DNA from: Malania oleifera
Lineage: Eukaryota > Streptophyta > Magnoliopsida > Santalales > Ximeniaceae
Reading direction: 5' to 3'
DNA length: 64,000 bases
Assembly (NCBI RefSeq): GCF_029873635.1
Contig: NC_080424.1
Location: 1,453,501-1,517,500, forward strand
The notes under the pieces: model-generated
What the model was told of the DNA's origin: nothing
What the model saw: only the letters and a program-made list of their open reading frames with translations
Database searches by the model: none
Shown here: one piece after another, positions 59,601-64,000 of the stretch
How positions within the stretch are numbered: position 1 is the stretch's first letter
Layout: each line of letters begins with the position of its first letter
Translations under genes and position numbers: made by a program

Positions 59601-60959
59601 TTCTTTTGTATCTAATCTATCATACAAACTATTAAATGATCTATATTTAGCTTCACTAACGGCCCTTTTTGCATCTTTTCTTGCCTCCTTATATTTTTCG
59701 AAGTTATCTCTGTTTCTACATTTTTGTCACGTTTTATACCAAATTCTTTTTGTCTTTATGATTTTTTGTACATCTTTATCCCACCACCAACTTTCTTTGC
59801 TATTCGAAAATCTTCCCCTTGATTCACCTAAAATCTCTTTTGCTATCTTTTTAATAGAGCTAGCTAATCTATTCCAAAGAGTATTAGTATCTATCCCATC
59901 CTCTGAGGTCCAATCCTCATCTTTGATCATTTTATCTTTAAATTTTATTATATTTTCTCCTTTTAGGTTCCACCATCTAGTTCTCCTACACTGGTTTATT
60001 TTATCATTTTTCTTCCATTTTTTAATGCATATATCTAACACTAAGACTCTATGTTGTGTGGTTAGGCTTTCACCTAGAATAACTTTACAATCCTTGCATG
60101 ATAAACGATCTACCCTCCTAGTTAAAAAAAAATCTATTTGACTTCTATTTTGTCCACTTTTAAAGGTTATTAAGTGTTCTTCTCTCTTCTTAAAGCAAGT
60201 ATTCATTATACTAAAATCATATGACATAGCAAAGTCTAAAATCATCTCCCCAGACTCATTTTTGTCTCCATATCAATATCCTCTATGTATCCTCTCATAA
60301 TTTTTATTATCTCTTCCAATGTGTCCATTTAGATCTCCTCCTATAAATATTTTCTCAGTCCCCGGTATGCCTTGTATAATACTATCCATATCTTCCCAAA
60401 ATTGTCTCTTAAGATTTTCTGCTAAGCCAACTTGAGGACTATAAGCACTAATGATATTTATTATCTCTTGTCCTAATACCATCTTAATTTTTATAATTCT
60501 ATCCCTTACTCTAGTTACATCCACAACGCTATCTTTTAAATTTTTGTCTATAATAATGCCTAATCCATTCTTATGTTTTTCTTTTCCAGTGTACCAAAGT
60601 TTAAATCATGATTTATCAATTTCTCTAACTTTCTCCCCCACCCACTTAGTTTCTTGAAAGCAAAATATATTAATTCTTCTTCTAACCATTGTATCCACAA
60701 TTTCCATGCTTTTACCCGTAGGTGTCCCTATATTCCAAGTTGCTAATCTAATCCTAGTTTCCTGAACTAACGTCTTTACCTGTCCACGTCCAGAATGATG
60801 CAGGAACCCTTGCATATTTGACACCGTACCCGGGCACCGACACGGCGCGTCACTTCGGGGCAACGACCTAGCCCACCCTCGCCCACTTTTCGCTACACCC
60901 AAGTGGTTCAAGTGCAACGCATCGCTCATAGGGGACGCCCCATCAAATATTCAGTAAGG
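56673..60959 (-). mobile_element. RTE-type LINE, near full length, in an intron of the SNAPC3-like gene
   Basis: The minus-strand order is a 5' end near 60959 (GATGGGGCGTCCCC at about 60944-60931), an APE-type endonuclease (about 60760-59990, RLATWNIGTPTGKSMEIVDT, FCFQETKWVG, FIGGDLNGH), a linker, reverse transcriptase (about 59300-57400, with [17 protein letters not shown] near 58900 and FADDIVLIDE), a C-terminal segment (FYRTAVRPAMLYGSECWATK, GRLRWYGHL) and a 3' end rich in TTGTTGTTGT at about 56673. ATATCAGTTTTCTGTA at the left and ATATCTGTTTTTTGTA at the right form a probable 16-bp target duplication (14 of 16 identical). Several stops and frameshifts are present. Length is 4.29 kb, but 1.2 kb of this is a tandem amplification, leaving about 3.1 kb, normal for plant RTE. 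Confidence 0.87.
57141..58740 (-). repeat. Four tandem 400-bp copies of an RTE reverse transcriptase segment
   Basis: Copies begin at 57141, 57541, 57941 and 58341, each exactly 400 bp and very similar to one another. Each contains the FADDIVLIDE active-site motif, the NKTEYMKCNFSNDRRNI segment and the FRYLGS motif. Copy junctions read AAAGATAA|GGGTATTC. The single-copy flanks read TTTTAA|GGGTATTC at the left and AGATAA|GGACTC at the right, so the ends share a TAAGG-like word. Because 400 is not a multiple of three, the reading frame changes from copy to copy. Confidence 0.95.
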
Positions 60960-61989
60960 ATATCTGTTTTTTGTAAATAATATTTTTTTTAAATACTTCT
61001 TTTCATGTTGATTCATTATTATAAAAATAGTGGTATTAGTGTTACATAACTCATAAGTTCTATGGGTGAAGGGACCATAATCCATATTCAACAAGAAGGA
61101 AAATACACTCTAAACCATATTTGAAGTATAATAGCAGAAAAAATGCAGCCCTCCCACAAGCTTTAGTCAAATAAAAGATCACATTTTGCTATTCATAACA
61201 GTAATAAGTAAATTCTAATCCAAGAAGGAGAAGAATTTGAAAGAGAAGAATTTGGAGCTTGGGTAACAATCTAGATTAAATTCTAGACATTATTTTAAGA
61301 AAGTCAATCATGTCTAGAGAAGAATAAAATCAAATATAGTAAAGATAAATGAACCTTCAAAAAGAAGATTGCAAGTTGCAACATGAGATTAAGCATCAAG
61401 GGGAAAACGGAAAAGTGTCGATTTATAATCTTGATTGAATTTCAGTAATATTTCAATTTAAAGGCAAGAAAAAAAACTAATGTTAAAATTCAAAACTTGA
61501 CATAGAGAAACTGAATTGTTTAGACACAAAGAACCCTCATTGAGCAAGGCATTTCTTTCTAATGACTTTAAATAGAAAGATTGTCTATTTGCAAAGGTGA
61601 AGAGGTAACTCCACAAACCCAACTAAAATTGCATTAAAATCCTCTATCTAAGCCACGACAGTTTAAAGATCCCTTCAGGGCCTCCAAAGGAGTGATGGAT
61701 CTCTTTGCTCATAACAGAGGTTCTTATTCTAATTCAATATGCTCTGTGGTTGTCACAATTCATGTGGATCCTCAACATCAAAACAGTGATGAACAAAGCC
61801 AAACATAATGCTTCTTTCTAAGCACTCCTTTTCATTGAAATTATTAGAGAATAAGACCTAAGGTGCCTTGACCTGTTGAAAGGCCGTGGAGTGGTGGTGT
61901 TTTGGTCAGGCAGAGTTGGCTTCTCTGATGATAGAAATGGATTAGGAATACTTAAATTGATTCAGCGCTTTATCGCTTCATAAAGTGAG
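60960..61989. other. Unassigned AT-rich region upstream of the LINE
   Basis: This may be intron of the SNAPC3-like gene or intergenic sequence. I searched the minus strand for N-terminal SNAPC3 exons and saw none I would defend. No RNA gene was recognised. Confidence 0.4.
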
Positions 61990-64000
61990 CAAGAGATCCA
62001 ATATTCATAGGTAGTAAGAAGAGGTTCTAAACATGTCAATTAAGTAATCATATCTTCTAGAGCTATGATCACTCCGTCTCAATCCTTCAACTCTTCTCCC
62101 AGACCTTCATCTTTATTCAACCTAGATCATTTTGACTACATGTATGAGATAGATTATGTCCCTAAAGATGATCTAGTTCTCCAAACCAAGAATCCCCAAA
62201 TCACAAACCCATACTATGTCCATGACAAAACCAAGTATCCTTAGCCCTTTTCAAGATCACTAACAAGACTACTGTACCAAAAGGAGTTAAGGGATCGTTT
62301 GGAGCCACTTATTCAGAAGTGTTTTTCAGAAAAAGTCCTAAATTTAATAAGTACGATAGTAACTGCTGAATTAGGAAAGTGTTGAAAGTGATAAATGGTA
62401 TTTGATGTATTTAAAATAAGTGGTATATAGATACTTACTTTTATCATAGGGTACTATATGATTATTTGTAAATATATTTTAAATAAAAAATATTAATATT
62501 TTCATTAACAATTTCATTCATAATTATTTTAACTATTTAAAATTTAAATTTAAATATTTTTATTCTAAAATAATATAAAATTATTATTTTTAATTAATAA
62601 TACTCTTGTTATTAATGTATATTTATAACATATTACCATCATATTAAATTATGATAAAATAATATGACTAACTAAATTCAAAATTTTAATTTATTAAATG
62701 TTAATTTAAATTAATAAATAGTTCTTGTTCAATCCAAAATTGAATTATAATAACTAATATGTCATAATACATAGTAAAATAATATATAGTTATTTTTTAA
62801 ATATATTTTAAATAATAATATTAAAAATTTTATAATTAGAAATTTAAATGATGATTATATTAATTTTTTATTTAAAATTTTAAAAATTTCTATTAACTAA
62901 AATAATATAATATTATTATATATTAATTAAAAATAATCTTGTTATTAATGTATATTTATAACATATGATTATCTCATTAATTTATGTTAAAAATAAGTAT
63001 TAATAACTAAATTAATTTTTTTTGTTTATTTAATGTTAATTTAAATTTATAGATCGTTTTTTTATTCATTTCAAAATTTAATTATATTTTATTACTAATT
63101 AAGAGGTTATAATGCATAATAAAATTATATATGGTTATTTTTTAATTAATATTTAAATATTTTTATCAAGTTAAAATAATATGATATTATTTTTTGATTA
63201 ACAATAATCTTGTTCTTAATTTATATTTATAACATATAATTATCATATTAATTTAATTTAAAATAATATATTATAGTTAAATTAGTATTTTTAATTTTTA
63301 ACATTAATTTAATTAATAGAAGGTTCTTTTTCTTCATTCTAGATTTGAATTATGTTTCATTAATAATTAATATATTATAATACATAATAAAATAGTATAC
63401 GATTATCTTCTAATGTATTTTTTAAATTATAAAATAGCCACTAAATTTTCTTATATTTATAAAATTGACCCTGCCTATGAATAGTGCCATAAGTGGCCAA
63501 AAAACTATCTTAGATTGCTTCTCAAAATTCATTTAAATAGTTCTCAAAAAAGTAGTCCTAAAACACACTTGTAATAAGTGCTTGTTATAATAAAAGTCAA
63601 ATGCCACTGTTTTTTTGTAAAAGTACTTATTTTAAGTGATAAGTATTGTAAGCACTTGTTTTTAAATGCTCCCAAATGGGGGCTAAGGAGATTATTAAAG
63701 CTTCAACTTTTGATTCCAACCAACACTTAGCAACCGAAGTAGAACAGTTCGTCACCCTAGAGTTTAGTTTGGATCTTCCACAAAGGTATCACAAACTAAG
63801 ATACTCCCATATTCATATAGGTGCGGTCAAGATATACCTTACCTTCCGTAGAATGAAAGGTCTCCTTGTCAGATCCAAAATTGCGCTCCTTGACTCTCCA
63901 AGTACGAGAATGCTAGCATTGCTACTATGCAAACAACACTAAATGCAGGTTTCTGCATGCACTTATCAGACCTGAATATGAGAAGTGCTCTCAAAGTTCA
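61990..64000 (+). mobile_element. Virus-like fossil with movement-protein-like domain (endogenous pararetrovirus-type), runs off the end
   Basis: The stretch at 63682-63940 encodes EVEQFVTLEFSLDLPQRYHK and SHIHIGAVKIYLTF, followed by a KGLLVRSKIALLD segment. This recalls the 30K-type movement-protein region found in plant caulimovirid-like and related retroelement polyproteins. The stretch at about 62080-62285 (SLFNLDHFDYMYEIDYVPKD and a YYVHDKTKYP segment) looks like the region just before it. The copy is broken in at least a few places and is split by the AT-rich element at 62291-63675. The left limit is uncertain and the right part lies beyond the window. Assignment is from memory of the family; no terminal repeat is visible. 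Confidence 0.5.
62291..63675. mobile_element. AT-rich non-autonomous element with imperfect inverted ends and internal repeats
   Basis: The left end (GGGATCGTTTGGAGCCACTT) and the reverse complement of the right end (CCCATTTGGGAGCATTTAAA) are imperfect inverted repeats of about 20 bp, of the GTTTGG(G)AGC type seen in many plant MITE-like elements. There is no coding sequence. Inside are about three diverged copies of a 280-330 bp unit containing TTAATGTATATTTATAACAT (about 62610, 62945 and 63220). It interrupts the virus-like fossil, which supports an insertion. The exact limits and target duplication are not clear; a hAT-type origin is a guess. Confidence 0.55.

Noticed and set aside
60960-61660. 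Possible upstream SNAPC3 exons
   Set aside because: Minus-strand reading gave no stretch matching the conserved SNAPC3 segments expected before QEFLVLGRQ.

Overview
The window is nuclear DNA of a seed plant, most likely a eudicot and possibly woody; the species cannot be named from sequence alone. It is AT-rich, has spliced genes with GT-AG introns, and much of it is plant-type LTR retrotransposons, LINEs and microsatellites. All frames, exon joints, terminal repeats and percentages here were worked out by eye.

Layout. (1) 1-10138: a complete leucine-rich-repeat receptor kinase gene (gene 1, +, coding exons 2941-8986) with a spliced 5' leader. (2) 10139-22432: a Ty1/copia fossil (+), pieces of its LTR and of another copia, a younger Ty1/copia copy (16671-21838, -), and a LINE tail. 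(3) 23641-54020: a paralogous receptor kinase gene (gene 2, +). Its leader intron holds a 5'-truncated L1-type LINE. Its second coding intron (28332-51543, 23.2 kb) holds a nest of elements: a short LTR-like relic, a copia (C, -) inside it, a second copia (D, +) inside C, and a Ty3/gypsy chromovirus-like element (-) that landed exactly at the outer edge of C. All four coding exons of gene 2 are open and have the same phases as gene 1. (4) 55156-56560: the last three visible exons of an SNAPC3/SNAP50-type subunit gene of the snRNA-activating complex (-), convergent with gene 2. (5) 56673-60959: an RTE-type LINE (-) in the upstream intron of that gene. Part of its reverse transcriptase is present as four tandem 400-bp copies. 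(6) About 61990-64000: a virus-like movement-protein fossil (+), split by an AT-rich element with imperfect inverted ends and internal repeats.

Function. Genes 1 and 2 encode plasma-membrane receptors of the LRR-RLK class XII type (FLS2/EFR/Xa21-like), with non-RD kinases typical of immune pattern recognition. They are tandem duplicates that share leader, intron positions and parts of intron sequence, and their exon 3 shows uneven divergence suggestive of gene conversion. The SNAPC3-like protein would act in snRNA transcription and is unrelated to the receptors.

I found no unknown multi-gene system. The most notable things are the intact receptor gene carrying a 23-kb intron of nested elements whose order can be read from target duplications, the exact 4 x 400 bp amplification inside the LINE, the stop-free 102-bp intron inside the kinase activation segment of gene 2, and the mosaic similarity of the two receptors.
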